Assembly (NCBI GenBank): GCA_011042225.1
Contig: DQXT01000080.1
Coordinates: 1 to 32,033, forward strand
Length of the DNA: 32,033 nucleotides
DNA from: Deltaproteobacteria bacterium
GTDB taxonomy: Bacteria > Desulfobacterota > Dissulfuribacteria > Dissulfuribacterales > UBA3076
Reading direction: 5' to 3'
Shown: in pieces, positions 1-8,271 of the stretch
How the letters are laid out: each line of letters begins with the position of its first letter
Numbering within the stretch: position 1 is the first letter of the stretch
Translations under genes and position numbers: made by a program
Notes under the pieces: generated by a model
The model's input: the letters and a program-made list of their open reading frames with translations, nothing else
Database searches by the model: none
Told to the model about the DNA's origin: nothing

Positions 1-2
1 AT

Positions 3-116
3 GGTCATTTCTGGCCCGGCGAGTTTGTCAAAACCGTGGCCGATGATGTAGAGGCAGACTGGTGTTTCCTTCAGCTTCACTATCGGTTTTCTGAAGTTTT
101 CAAGGAGTTATCATGA
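3..116 (+). CDS. C-terminal 37 codons of an unidentified protein (partial)
   Basis: The frame beginning at base 3 is open to a TGA at 114-116 and encodes a plausible tail (...FVKTVADDVEADWCF... ending FKELS). The gene runs off the left edge. Its stop overlaps the ATG of the next gene in an ATGA arrangement, and its last codons carry the AAGGAG ribosome binding site of that gene, so the two are probably translationally coupled and in one operon with the ABC importer. I do not recognise the family from 37 residues. It could be an enzyme or accessory protein acting on the substrate that the importer brings in, but that is only inferred from position. Confidence 0.6.
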   Translation, partial: GHFWPGEFVKTVADDVEADWCFLQLHYRFSEVFKELS

Positions 117-1135
117 AGACCTTTAAAGATTTTAAAAAACGTGGACTGCTGATCATTGTGCTGATCCTTTGCTTCTCCTCTAATCTCACTTTTGCTCAGG
201 AAAGGCAGAAGATTGGCATGGCGGTGGAATTTGTAAATCATGCGGCCTCTGCCCACATAGCAAAAAATAAAGGCTGGTTTGAAGCGGAAGGTTTAAGCAT
301 CTCTTCTTTCGATAACTATATAACAGGCATGGCTCTCGCCGCAGCTTTAACCAGAAGTGATATTAATGTTGCTTACATATGTTTAATACCGGCAATAAGT
401 GCTTATGCCAATGGTAAGGTGCCCATAAAAGTGGTTGCGGGCACGCATAAGTATGGCTACGGATTGCTTGTTGACCCCAAAAAGATAAAAACCATCAGTG
501 ACTTAGAAAAACCAGGTATTCGTATCGGATGTTCTAGGGAGGGGAGTCCTCCAGATGCCCTGCTCCATAAAATGATAGATAAATATCATTTTGATAAAAG
601 TAGAATGTTGAAAAAAATCATCAGGATGCCGCCTCCGAAAGTACTTCTTGCTCTCAAGATGGGACAATTAGACGCTGGTTTTTGCTGTGAGCAATTTCCT
701 ACGATGGGTGAAGAATTAGGGTTCAAGGTACTCCTGACTGCCCAGGATCTCTGGCCTGATATGCAGGGAAGCGTCCTGGTAGTGAGAGAGGACCTCATAA
801 AAGACCATCCGGAGATAGTCAAAAAGCTGGTAAAGATAACAGGGCGTGGGATCCAATATATTCATGAACATCCTGAAGATGCAGCGGCAATTGCGGCCGG
901 GGCGTTAATGGTTGCCGATAAAAAGGTCTTGCCTCTTAAGATAGAAAAAGTCGCCGCTGGACTGGATATTACGCCGCAGGTCATACTAAGGTCGTTGACT
1001 ACCAGAATGGAATGTACCACCGATATTGATCCGAGACAGGTTCAAAAAAGCATCAATTACATGGCAAAGTTAGGCTACATAAAATGGTTTAAAGCCCAAG
1101 AAATTTTGGATTTGGGGTTCCTGCGCAATGAATAA
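113..1135 (+). CDS. ABC transporter substrate-binding protein, NMT1/SsuA/TauA-like
   Basis: This is the periplasmic solute-binding component of an importer of the nitrate/sulfonate/taurine/thiamine-precursor type. Residues 1-28 form a signal peptide (basic start, hydrophobic core, cleavage likely after TFA), with no lipobox cysteine, so the product is probably soluble in the periplasm. The mature part shows the family pattern: a strand entering 'GMAVEFVNHAA', then 'AKNKGWFEAEGL' and the hinge region around 'GIRIGCSREGSPPDAL'. At 340 residues the length is normal. AAGGAG lies six bases before the ATG. The ligand cannot be read from the sequence; an adjacent Cys pair ('GFCCEQ') is unusual. The permease and ATPase follow directly, giving a complete importer. 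Confidence 0.85.
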   Translation: MKTFKDFKKRGLLIIVLILCFSSNLTFAQERQKIGMAVEFVNHAASAHIAKNKGWFEAEGLSISSFDNYITGMALAAALTRSDINVAYICLIPAISAYANGKVPIKVVAGTHKYGYGLLVDPKKIKTISDLEKPGIRIGCSREGSPPDALLHKMIDKYHFDKSRMLKKIIRMPPPKVLLALKMGQLDAGFCCEQFPTMGEELGFKVLLTAQDLWPDMQGSVLVVREDLIKDHPEIVKKLVKITGRGIQYIHEHPEDAAAIAAGALMVADKKVLPLKIEKVAAGLDITPQVILRSLTTRMECTTDIDPRQVQKSINYMAKLGYIKWFKAQEILDLGFLRNE

Positions 1136-1889
1136 GCTTAATTGGCTCAAGCCCCGGTGGAGTATGTTACCCGTATTTATTTTTTTGTTAATCTGGGAGA
1201 TGGCAGCCCGGCTGGGACTTATCCCTGGTCATTTCTTTTTTCCCCCTTTTACCGCAGTGTTACAGGAATTTTATCATCTGACCGCAAACGGAGTTCTGCC
1301 ATACAACTTCCTGAGGAGCCTAACCAGGGTCCTGATAGGTTTTACCACCGGGTCTATTGCCGGTCTGTTAATGGGCATTTTGATGGGCTATAGGGAGACG
1401 ATAAATAAGACATTTCATCCAATTTTCAGCCTGCTTTATCCTATTCCCGCCCTTGGCTGGCTGCCCATATTTATGCTCTGGTTTGGAATAAGTGAGATAC
1501 TTCCAATCATGATCATATTTATCTGTTCATTCTTTCCCATACTTTATAACACCATCACTGGTATCAAAACCGTAGATAAGAATCTTATCAAAGTTGCAAA
1601 GACCCTGGGCGCATCTGAAAGAAAGACTTTTACCACTATACTTTTGCCTCTTGCCCTTCCCAATATATTCACAGGTTTAAGACTGGAGGCAGGGATGGCC
1701 TGGCGGGTGATAATAGCCGCTGAGATGGTGGCCATTCCCACCGGTATCGGGGCGTTACTCATGAGAGCCGAAAGCCTGATCAGGATAGATATAGTCATAG
1801 TATGTCTGATGGTCCTGTCGGTGATGTGTCTATCCTTTGAGAGGTTCTTCATCTACATGGAGCACAAGCTGACGGGTAATTGGAGATGA
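1128..1889 (+). CDS. ABC transporter permease, SsuC/TauC family
   Basis: Inner-membrane permease of the same importer. It has about six hydrophobic segments, starting at 'LPVFIFLLIWEMAARLGL' and ending at 'IVIVCLMVLSVMCLSF'. The cytoplasmic loop 'AKTLGASERKTFTTILLPLALPNI' is the EAA coupling motif that docks onto the ATPase. At 253 residues it is the usual size for this BPD_transp_1 group. Its ATG overlaps the last eight bases of the binding-protein gene, which supports coupled translation. Substrate specificity cannot be decided from the permease. Confidence 0.87.
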   Translation: MNKLNWLKPRWSMLPVFIFLLIWEMAARLGLIPGHFFFPPFTAVLQEFYHLTANGVLPYNFLRSLTRVLIGFTTGSIAGLLMGILMGYRETINKTFHPIFSLLYPIPALGWLPIFMLWFGISEILPIMIIFICSFFPILYNTITGIKTVDKNLIKVAKTLGASERKTFTTILLPLALPNIFTGLRLEAGMAWRVIIAAEMVAIPTGIGALLMRAESLIRIDIVIVCLMVLSVMCLSFERFFIYMEHKLTGNWR

Positions 1890-1890
1890 T

Positions 1891-2967
1891 ATGCCCGCCA
1901 TAGAGCTGAAAAATATCAGCAATTTTATCTGTCGCAATATAAGCTTAAAGATCGCAGACGCTGAGCTTATGGTACTTTTGGGACCGACGGGTGCAGGGAA
2001 AACAACCTTGCTGAATATCGTCTCCGGGTTGATCGATCATGAAGGTTCCATACTATTTGATGGAGTGTCAATAGATGGGATACCGGTTAACCTGAGGGGT
2101 ATCGGATACCTGCTCCAGGATTTAGCCTTATTCCCTCACCTTGATGTAGCATCTAATATCACCTATGGGTTAAAGATGCAAAAGAGGCGTGTCGATGAGA
2201 TTAAGGCCAGACTGGATGAAATGCTTGAATTGATGAATATCGCTGACCTTGTGCGGAGATATCCCAAGGATTTGAGCGGAGGGGAAAGGCAACGGGTGGC
2301 ATTGGCAAGGGCACTTGCGCCTTTTCCTCGAGTATTGCTCATGGATGAGCCCATGAGCAACCTGGATCCCCTTATCAAAGAGATAATAACAGATGAATTT
2401 AAAAGTATACAGCGTAAAGCAGGGATAACTACAATCTATGTAACCCATGATCAGGACGAGGCTCTTTCTCTGGGTGATCGGATTTCAGTACTCAATAATG
2501 GGGAAATTGAGCAAATCGGGGCACCGGATGAACTGTTTTATCATCCTGAAACGGAATTTGTAGCACGTTTTGTAGGATTTAAAAATATCTTAAAGGTAAG
2601 CATAATCGAAATCAAACAGCATGAAGCAGTTGTATACATCAATAATGAATGCATAGATCAACCTTCTAAGATCAGAGTCAAAAATTATCCTGTTTTTGAA
2701 AAAGGAAAAGAGATCAGTCTGTGTATTCATCCTGAAAGTATTGTTTTGAAAAGAGTGAATATATTAGTTGACAGTAACTTGAACAGGATGATGGGGAAAA
2801 TCGTAGATAGAAGAAACAACGGAAAGAATATCAGGACAACTATTGACATAGGCGGCAGTGAAGTTCACGCTTTAGTCCCCAAAGCCCTTTTTGATTTTAA
2901 AATACACGAAGACGTTTGGGCTTGCTTCGCCCCGGATGCAGCCTATCCTTTATGCGGCAGAAGATGA
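1891..2967 (+). CDS. ABC transporter ATP-binding protein with C-terminal regulatory (TOBE-like) region
   Basis: ATPase that powers the importer. Residues 31-39 are Walker A (GPTGAGKTT), the Q-loop is near 75, 127-133 are the ABC signature (LSGGERQ), 148-153 are Walker B (LLMDEP), and H185 lies in the switch loop (VTHDQDEA). The first 230 residues are the nucleotide-binding domain; about 125 more form a region like the TOBE domain of ModC/WtpC/PotA ATPases. That tail is unusual for the taurine/sulfonate group, whose ATPases are normally near 250 residues, so anion or polyamine-like regulation is possible. It starts one base after the permease stop. Its TGA abuts an IS21 remnant, so a slightly altered C-terminus cannot be excluded. 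Confidence 0.87.
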   Translation: MPAIELKNISNFICRNISLKIADAELMVLLGPTGAGKTTLLNIVSGLIDHEGSILFDGVSIDGIPVNLRGIGYLLQDLALFPHLDVASNITYGLKMQKRRVDEIKARLDEMLELMNIADLVRRYPKDLSGGERQRVALARALAPFPRVLLMDEPMSNLDPLIKEIITDEFKSIQRKAGITTIYVTHDQDEALSLGDRISVLNNGEIEQIGAPDELFYHPETEFVARFVGFKNILKVSIIEIKQHEAVVYINNECIDQPSKIRVKNYPVFEKGKEISLCIHPESIVLKRVNILVDSNLNRMMGKIVDRRNNGKNIRTTIDIGGSEVHALVPKALFDFKIHEDVWACFAPDAAYPLCGRR

Positions 2968-2970
2968 GAA

Positions 2971-3115
2971 ATCACATTATATTTCCTTTCGCACTCCCGG
3001 CAAAGGCCTCGAAAAAGGCGGTGTAGAAGGACTTGTCGGTTTTCCTCCCGGGGACTCTCTCGTGCCTGCACCCAATATTGAGACCCTGGAAGAATTAAAC
3101 CGCCCTCGAATATAA
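2971..3115 (+). pseudogene. istA: IS21-family transposase (IstA) C-terminal fragment
   Basis: The frame ending at 3115 contains 'TPGKGLEKGGVEGLVG', the conserved stretch near the C-terminus of IS21 IstA transposases, followed by an altered 'FPPGDS' where the family has a run like YARRNF, then the family-like 'LVPAPNIETLEELN'. Only about 45 residues remain. There is no DDE catalytic core, no IstB helper gene and no recognisable ends. The middle alteration looks like a short compensated frameshift. This is a degraded scar immediately after the ABC ATPase stop. Recognition rests on remembered family sequence. Confidence 0.7.
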
Positions 3116-3214
3116 TACTTGACCGATGTTAACAACTGGCTCTATAATTTCTATAATATTATCCTAAAAAAGACTATAAACATCTTATCTTGACAAGCAC
3201 TGGATGTCCTCTTG

Positions 3215-3870
3215 ATGCGACAAATTATGGTCTTTATCCTTTTCAGCCTTACGGCTTTGGCTCCATCGGTTTATGGCGGGGTTTTGGGACAGTGCCCTTG
3301 AGACTGTAAAAGACATAACCGGTTCCGAAGAAGCCGGGAAAGCCGTTGGCCGGCAGGATGGCCTCACGGATCAGGATATCTTGACCGGGCTTAGGGAGGC
3401 CCTGAATTTCGGGGTGCAAAGGTCAGTGGAAAGGGCCTCGACCCCGGGAGGTTTTATGGAAAATCCAGTCATTCATATACCACTGCCGGGTCATTTTCAA
3501 AATATTGCCGGGGCCTTGAGAGGACTCGGACCTGGTTCCCAGACCGACGCCTTTGAAAAACCATGAACCGGGCCGCAGAAAAGGCCTCAGAAGAAGCGCT
3601 TCCTATCCTGGTTCAGGCCGTAAAGGATCTGAGCTTTGAAGATGCCCGTAGTTTATGGAAAGGCGGAGGTACTTCAGCTACCGACTATTTCCAAGATAAG
3701 ACCTGGCAACCACTCAGTGAAAGGTTACGACCCATAGTTCATGATACCTCCCAGACGGTGGGTGTAACCCAGGCATACCAGTCTCTGGTGGACTATCCGG
3801 CTGTAAAACCTATAGTTGCAGGCACTGACCTTGATGTGGACCACTATGTAACCGCCAAAACCCTTGACGG
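3215..3870 (+). pseudogene. DUF4197 family protein, frameshifted and truncated
   Basis: Three pieces in different frames make one DUF4197 protein. The first (ATG 3215) encodes a signal peptide, MRQIMVFILFSLTALAPSVYGG, and stops at 3301. The second, entered by dropping one G of the GGGG run at 3278-3281, carries 'LTDQDILTGLREALNFGV' and 'PLPGHFQNIAGALRGLG', stopping at 3566. The third resumes at 3563 ('MNRAAEKASEEALP') after an apparent one-base loss in the A-run before it, and continues through 'DLSFEDARSLWKGGGTSATDYF' to '[13 protein letters not shown]'. There the family sequence ends abruptly and an MscS segment begins in another frame. DUF4197 proteins are secreted proteins of unknown function. 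Two frameshifts plus loss of the C-terminus indicate a dead gene. Confidence 0.8.
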
Positions 3871-4392
3871 GCTTTTCACGTTTCGCTGCCGGAGTCATGC
3901 TAATTCTCTTCCGGCCGTTCCGTGTCGGAGATTATGTGGGGGCAGGAGAAGTCAACGGGACGGTTAAAGGCATTACCATGTTCAATACGGTTCTCCACAC
4001 CCCTGACAACCAGGTTAATTGTGCCAAACGGCATGATTACAAGCAACGTTATCATCAATGTCACAGCCAATGACACTCGACGGGTAGATCTTGTAATAGG
4101 TATCAGCTATGACGATGAAATTACCAAAGCCAAAGAGATCTTGACCGGCATTATTAATGCTGACAAAAGAGTTCTGCCCAATCCCGCTCCGCAAATAGCG
4201 GTTTCAGAACTCGCAGACAGCAGTGTGAATCTTGTAGTTCGTCCCTGGGTAAAGTCTGAAGATTACTGGAGCGTATATTTTGATTTGACCGAAAAGATTA
4301 AGACCACTTTTGACAAAGAAGGAATCAGCATTCCCTCCCCTCAACAGGACGTCCATATTATTGCTGAAACTGAAGAGCGACAGGAAGGTTGA
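3864..4392 (+). pseudogene. Small-conductance mechanosensitive channel (MscS), 5'-truncated and frameshifted
   Basis: From about 3870 the sequence encodes the MscS pore helix and beta domain: '[20 protein letters not shown]', then '[17 protein letters not shown]'. At about 4012 a net two-base loss moves the frame, and the protein continues as '[16 protein letters not shown]' and 'RRVDLVIGISYDDEI' through the C-terminal cage to a TGA at 4392. The first two membrane helices are missing; their place is taken by the DUF4197 remnant. MscS channels release solutes on hypo-osmotic shock, but this copy cannot be functional. Confidence 0.82.
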
Positions 4393-4429
4393 GAATTCAA
4401 CAGTCAATTCCCTGCTGATCTTGCATTTG

Positions 4430-5425
4430 TCAAGGCAGGGAGGCCGGAGGGGCCATAAATTCAGGCCCGACGGGATCAATTACAGTCTCTTTTACTATTG
4501 CATCAATGGATTTCATGGATGATTCATCCAGCTCCCAGCCCAAAATATCCGAGACCGGATCAAGCTGATCCGGTCGCCTTGCCCCCCAAAGGGCAATATT
4601 TACTCCCGGTCTATCCAGCAACCACCTTATAGCCAAGTGAATTACACCTTTCCCAAAATTTTTCCGGGCATATTCATCCAGTCCGGCTACGGCTTCCAGA
4701 TATTGATTATACCTGGGTTGTCGAAATTTTGGATCTATATTACGGAGATCATCTCCTTTAAACGTCGTATCCTTTCGCATTCTGCCTGAAAGAAGGCCCC
4801 GACACAGTGAACCATAAACGAGTGTAGTAATATTGTTATCAATACAATATGGTAGAACATCATCTTCGATCTTCCGCTCGAAAAGGTTGTAGGGTGGCTG
4901 ACTGACATGAAGTTCGGAATATTTTTTGAAATCATCCATCTGTTGAGGGGTGTAATTGCTTACTCCTACGGCCTTTATTTTTCCTTTTCTGCGAAGATCA
5001 TTCACAGTTTCAGCGGTTTCCTCAAAAGGAGTTGCAGGATCGGGCCAGTGGATTTGGTATATGTCAATATAGTCGGTACGGAGCCTGTAAAGAGAATCAT
5101 CGATCTCCTTCAGTATCCGCTGTCTGGAAGAATTTCTGGCCACTCTTCCCTTATCATCCCATTCCAGACCCGTCTTTGTGGCAATTATTACCTGATCCCT
5201 ATTTCCGTATTCAGCCACTGCCCTGCCTACGAGTTCTTCTGATTTTCCAAATCCATAGACCGGTGCTGTGTCGATAAGATTTATGCCCAGATCCAAGGCA
5301 GTGCGAATGGTATTTACAGCCTGCTGTTCTTCAGTACCTCCCCACATCCAGCCCCCTATAGCCCATGTACCAAGGGCAATGCGTGAGGCCTTAATGCCAG
5401 TCCCGCTAATATACACAAAGTCCAT
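4430..5425 (-). CDS. Aldo/keto reductase
   Basis: NAD(P)H-dependent cytosolic oxidoreductase with a TIM barrel, probably reducing aldehydes or ketones. The full catalytic tetrad is visible: D52 and Y57 ('LIDTAPVYGFGKSEELVG'), K84 ('IATKTG') and H126 ('YQIHWPD'). About 331 residues, normal for the family. I chose the ATG at 5425 because GAGGAAGG lies just upstream on the minus strand and the protein then begins at the family's first strand ('ISGTGIKASRIALGTWAIGG'); an in-frame ATG at 5473 would add 16 unconvincing residues. It faces the MscS remnant tail to tail and is divergent from the DUF721 gene. The substrate is not predictable. Confidence 0.88.
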   Translation of the reverse strand: MDFVYISGTGIKASRIALGTWAIGGWMWGGTEEQQAVNTIRTALDLGINLIDTAPVYGFGKSEELVGRAVAEYGNRDQVIIATKTGLEWDDKGRVARNSSRQRILKEIDDSLYRLRTDYIDIYQIHWPDPATPFEETAETVNDLRRKGKIKAVGVSNYTPQQMDDFKKYSELHVSQPPYNLFERKIEDDVLPYCIDNNITTLVYGSLCRGLLSGRMRKDTTFKGDDLRNIDPKFRQPRYNQYLEAVAGLDEYARKNFGKGVIHLAIRWLLDRPGVNIALWGARRPDQLDPVSDILGWELDESSMKSIDAIVKETVIDPVGPEFMAPPASLP

Positions 5426-5583
5426 AATGCCTTCCTCACAAAGAAGTGAAATCTCTGTTAAACTATTTACCACCTGATTTGACTTATACGCAATATAATT
5501 ATAGGCATTTATTGTTTAGCAGTTTACCCCTTTTCCAAAGCGTGTATTATCGAATCAAGTGTATATTTAAACCTGGAAATTAA

Positions 5584-5595
5584 AAATTCGAATTT
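5584..5595. promoter_or_regulatory. 12-bp palindrome AAATTCGAATTT in the divergent spacer
   Basis: A perfect 12-base palindrome lies in the AT-rich gap between the aldo/keto reductase and DUF721 genes, 49 bases before the DUF721 ATG. It could be an operator for a dimeric regulator, but such palindromes also arise by chance in AT-rich DNA. Confidence 0.2.
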
Positions 5596-5644
5596 CAATA
5601 ACATAATACAAAAACAATAAAGTATAAACTGCTTTTGACTTTTC

Positions 5645-6169
5645 ATGAAAAATATCAACGAGTTCGATAAAATGCCGTCTAAGGTAAATGAAATATTAGA
5701 AAGACTTGCCCTTAAATACGAATGGGGTGCCAGGCTGCCCAGGGGAATGATCTGGGAAATATGGGAGGAGATCGTGGGTTCACAAGTTGCGTTAAATGCC
5801 TGGCCGGAACGCTTCACAGAGAGAGACACACTAATTGTGGTTGTCTCTGACTCAATTTGGATGCAGCAGCTATCATTTCAAAGGCAGCTATTTATCAATG
5901 GGTTGAATGTGCGCTTGCCATCCAGGTCAAAAATTAAGGATATCAGGTTTGTCTTAGGTAACGTGTCAGAGGTCAGATCCCGATGGATGACCCATAAAAT
6001 ATCCAAGAAAGACATGCCGAAAAAAGAAAAGGTGCAATTCCCTGAACGTGTATTGGATGCTGCGAATAACATGATGGAACCTGTTCGTGATCATGAATTA
6101 AAACAGGCGATGGCGAATCTCTACCTGAAATATTCTGCACAAAAGAAACGTAACTATGATTCTCTATAA
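5645..6169 (+). CDS. DUF721 (DciA-like) protein
   Basis: 174 residues with a DUF721 domain in the first ~100: 'WEIWEEIVGSQVALNAWPERF' then 'DTLIVVVSDSIWMQQLSFQ' and 'LNVRLPSRSKIKDIRFVLG', the alpha-beta fold like a type II KH domain. In other bacteria this domain defines DciA, which helps load the DnaB replicative helicase. The ~70-residue C-terminal tail is charged and ends 'LKQAMANLYLKYSAQKKRN', matching a small helical tail seen in deltaproteobacterial members. No clear ribosome binding site precedes 5645; an in-frame ATG at 5672 (MPSKVNEILERL) is an alternative. The DciA role is inferred from the family. Confidence 0.75.
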   Translation: MKNINEFDKMPSKVNEILERLALKYEWGARLPRGMIWEIWEEIVGSQVALNAWPERFTERDTLIVVVSDSIWMQQLSFQRQLFINGLNVRLPSRSKIKDIRFVLGNVSEVRSRWMTHKISKKDMPKKEKVQFPERVLDAANNMMEPVRDHELKQAMANLYLKYSAQKKRNYDSL

Positions 6170-6314
6170 ATTAACTCTACGCTCCTTTTCGCGCATAATG
6201 CAAGGAGTCCTGACACATAATCCGCTCAAAATCCTTCAGATACAAAAGGCGGGACCTTTCCGACAAATGATTTGTACTCAGCGAAATCTCAGCAATAAAG
6301 CAGATGGGATGTTT

Positions 6315-7049
6315 TCAGCAGAATCGCTGGCTGTTTAGAAAGATAGGGGGCAAAACCCTGAGTTCTTCCCCGGCATCTTTACACCCCTCAACCAGAATCA
6401 GTTTGGCAGGCATATTTAAATCGGGGTGAATCATTCTCATCCTTTTGGGTTCAAGGTTGAGCTCACGCATACCAGCCAAAAGCTTGGTAACACGGTCGGC
6501 AGAATAGATAATGCTTACCCTGCCACCCGGGTGTAGAGCATAACGTGTCGCGGAGAGTATCTGATCAAGGTCTGTCAGGATTTCGTGTCTAGCGAGGGAC
6601 TCTTGGGAATTCCTGCACAATCTGCCGGATAGGGGAGACCTGTAGGGAGGGTTGGTCACAATATGATCAAAACTGCCTGCGGTAAATATCTTTGATATTT
6701 CATTTAAGTCCGATTCATATAATGCGATTTGTCCATCCATATGATTCAAAAGGATATTCTTTTCTGCGATCCCGGCAAGATCTTTCTGTTTCTCTAAGGC
6801 CGCTATTTTTACATTGCTGTATTTTTTGGCAAGGACCAGGGCTATGATCCCGCATCCTGTGCCGATATCCAGTACATGATCGAATTTTCTTATTCTTGCG
6901 AAGTCCGCAAGCAGTAACGAGTCTACAGAAAAACGGTAACCATCTCTTGGCTGAAGGACCCTGATGTCATAATCCCTGAGACGGCTCTCCGTGACTTCAT
7001 ATGAGATTTCTGGTAGATGTAATACTATTTCTTTTACGTTTTTAACCAT
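6315..7049 (-). CDS. trmN6: tRNA1(Val) (adenine-N6)-methyltransferase, TrmN6-like
   Basis: Rossmann-fold SAM-dependent methyltransferase expected to methylate adenine 37 of tRNA(Val) or a similar site. 'PRDGYRFSVDSLLLADFA' is the typical family entry, 'VLDIGTGCGIIALVLA' is the SAM motif I, and 'DHIVTNPPYRSP' is the NPPY catalytic motif of N6-adenine enzymes. The start was set at ATG 7049 (MVKNVKEIVL), giving 244 residues; the open frame extends to 7175, but that extension overlaps dtd on the other strand and has no family similarity. No good ribosome binding site is visible. A YfiC-like relative with another target adenine is possible. Confidence 0.78.
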   Translation of the reverse strand: MVKNVKEIVLHLPEISYEVTESRLRDYDIRVLQPRDGYRFSVDSLLLADFARIRKFDHVLDIGTGCGIIALVLAKKYSNVKIAALEKQKDLAGIAEKNILLNHMDGQIALYESDLNEISKIFTAGSFDHIVTNPPYRSPLSGRLCRNSQESLARHEILTDLDQILSATRYALHPGGRVSIIYSADRVTKLLAGMRELNLEPKRMRMIHPDLNMPAKLILVEGCKDAGEELRVLPPIFLNSQRFC

Positions 7050-7109
7050 GTTTTTATAATAATATATTGTCTTTTTGAAATCAGTATAATCTGTAACTGA
7101 AAATTCATC

Positions 7110-7559
7110 ATGAGAGTAGTTTGGCAAAGGGTCAGTGAGGCATGGGTTGAGGTAAACGACGAGGTTGTGGGGCATATAGGTAGGGGAGCCCTTGTACTCC
7201 TTGGGGTGGAATCAGAAGATAACGATGTTGATGCGGCGTTTATAGCAGAAAAATGTGTTAATCTTAGGGTTTTTGACGATCAGGATGGCCGTCTCAATCT
7301 CTCTTTTGCTGATATTGGCGGAGAATTGCTTCTGGTATCACAGTTTACTCTATGTGCGGACTGCAGGAAGGGAAGAAGGCCGTCATTTGTCAAGGCCGCC
7401 GATCCGGATAAGGCCATTAGACTCTACAAGCTTGTTGCTGATATGATCAGGGCCAAAGGTGTTAAGGTAAAAACCGGTCGTTTTCAGACCCATATGAAGG
7501 TACATCTGGTGAATGACGGTCCGGTAACGTTGCTGTTAGACAGCCGAAAGAGAGCTTGA
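7110..7559 (+). CDS. dtd: D-aminoacyl-tRNA deacylase
   Basis: Cytosolic proofreading enzyme that hydrolyses D-amino acids (and glycine) mischarged on tRNA. The start '[15 protein letters not shown]' and 'GALVLLGVE' match the family, residues near 77-81 are the active-site SQFTL, and 'NDGPVTLLL' near 135 carries the catalytic threonine and the Gly-Pro cross-subunit motif. 149 residues, full length. It is divergent from trmN6 with about 60 bases between starts. No strong ribosome binding site is seen before the ATG. Confidence 0.93.
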   Translation: MRVVWQRVSEAWVEVNDEVVGHIGRGALVLLGVESEDNDVDAAFIAEKCVNLRVFDDQDGRLNLSFADIGGELLLVSQFTLCADCRKGRRPSFVKAADPDKAIRLYKLVADMIRAKGVKVKTGRFQTHMKVHLVNDGPVTLLLDSRKRA

Positions 7560-7660
7560 ATACAAGGCAGGTCGGAACAGTCAACTTGGGATCTTTGATG
7601 ATCGGTAACCACCTGAAATGAAGTGAGAAGGCATTAAAGACCGATTCTTTGTGGGCAGAA

Positions 7661-7716
7661 GGGCTGACAGTTCCAGCTAATAACTGTGGACAAAGAACTT
7701 AGGGACTCTGTCAGCC
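7661..7716. repeat. Nested, mutually exclusive inverted repeats
   Basis: GGCTGACAG at 7662-7670 has a perfect partner CTGTCAGCC at 7708-7716. Inside, ACAGTT (7667-7672) pairs with AACTGT (7682-7687) using some of the same bases, so the two hairpins compete. They lie in the 223-base gap between the convergent dtd and trmL genes. No T-run follows, so this is not a standard terminator. Otherwise I see nothing in this gap. Confidence 0.35.
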
Positions 7717-7782
7717 AATGGTGCGACTATTACATTGAACCGGGATAAGCGCTAATATATTATTTCAGTATAGAAGATTGAT

Positions 7783-8271
7783 TCACTTCCATATTTCAAG
7801 CCTTCTGTAAGCCTCGTAAAGGGCTATCCCTACTGCATTAGATAGATTCAGACTTCTAACTTTGCCCCATATGGGGAGATAAAAACTTCTCTCTATGTTC
7901 TCTTCAAGGAGAGAAGGGGGGAGACCCTCTGTCTCCTTCCCGAAGACGAGATAGCATCCCGGCGTAAACTCCGCTTCAGTATATATATATTTTCCCCTGG
8001 TTGAGAAATAAAGAAAGTCACCTCCGGCACTTTCAATCATAAAGGTCTCTAAATTGCTGTGATGTCTGACGATTATATTGGACCAGTAATCAAGACCCGC
8101 CCTTCTGAGGTTCTTGTCGTCAACCTTAAAGCCAAGAGGATGGATAAGATGAAGGATAGAATTAGTTGCTCCGCAAAGCCGGGCAATACTACCGGTGTTG
8201 GGTGGTATTTCAGGCTCTACAAGGACTACATTAAGAGAAGTAAGGGAACCGGATCGGTCAACGTAGTTCAT
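7783..8271 (-). CDS. trmL: tRNA (cytidine(34)-2'-O)-methyltransferase (SpoU/TrmL)
   Basis: SPOUT-fold (trefoil-knot) methyltransferase that modifies the wobble ribose of tRNA(Leu). Motif 1 is 'VEPEIPPNTGSIARLCG', motif 2 'CYLVFGKETEGLP' and motif 3 'RSLNLSNAVGIALYEAYRR', which form the knot and SAM pocket. 162 residues matches the short TrmL type. The ATG overlaps the TGA of the upstream fur-type gene (ATGA), so the two are co-translated; pairing of a metal or peroxide regulator with a tRNA enzyme is probably just operon convenience. Confidence 0.9.
   Translation of the reverse strand: MNYVDRSGSLTSLNVVLVEPEIPPNTGSIARLCGATNSILHLIHPLGFKVDDKNLRRAGLDYWSNIIVRHHSNLETFMIESAGGDFLYFSTRGKYIYTEAEFTPGCYLVFGKETEGLPPSLLEENIERSFYLPIWGKVRSLNLSNAVGIALYEAYRRLEIWK

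Noticed and set aside
3215-3870. Programmed frameshifting in the DUF4197 gene
   Set aside because: The shifts lie at G- and A-runs, which could suggest slippage, but the gene also lost its C-terminus and is joined to a broken MscS, so decay is simpler. Sequencing error at the two runs cannot be fully excluded.
4410-4440. Hairpin CCCTGC...GCAGGG at the end of the aldo/keto reductase gene
   Set aside because: The stem is interrupted and no T-run follows on either strand, so it is not a convincing terminator.
6170-6338. Short plus-strand ORF between the DUF721 gene and trmN6
   Set aside because: It overlaps the ends of both genes, lacks a ribosome binding site and its sequence looks random.
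7050-7175. N-terminal extension of trmN6
   Set aside because: It overlaps dtd on the opposite strand, has no family similarity, and the family start lies near the ATG at 7049.
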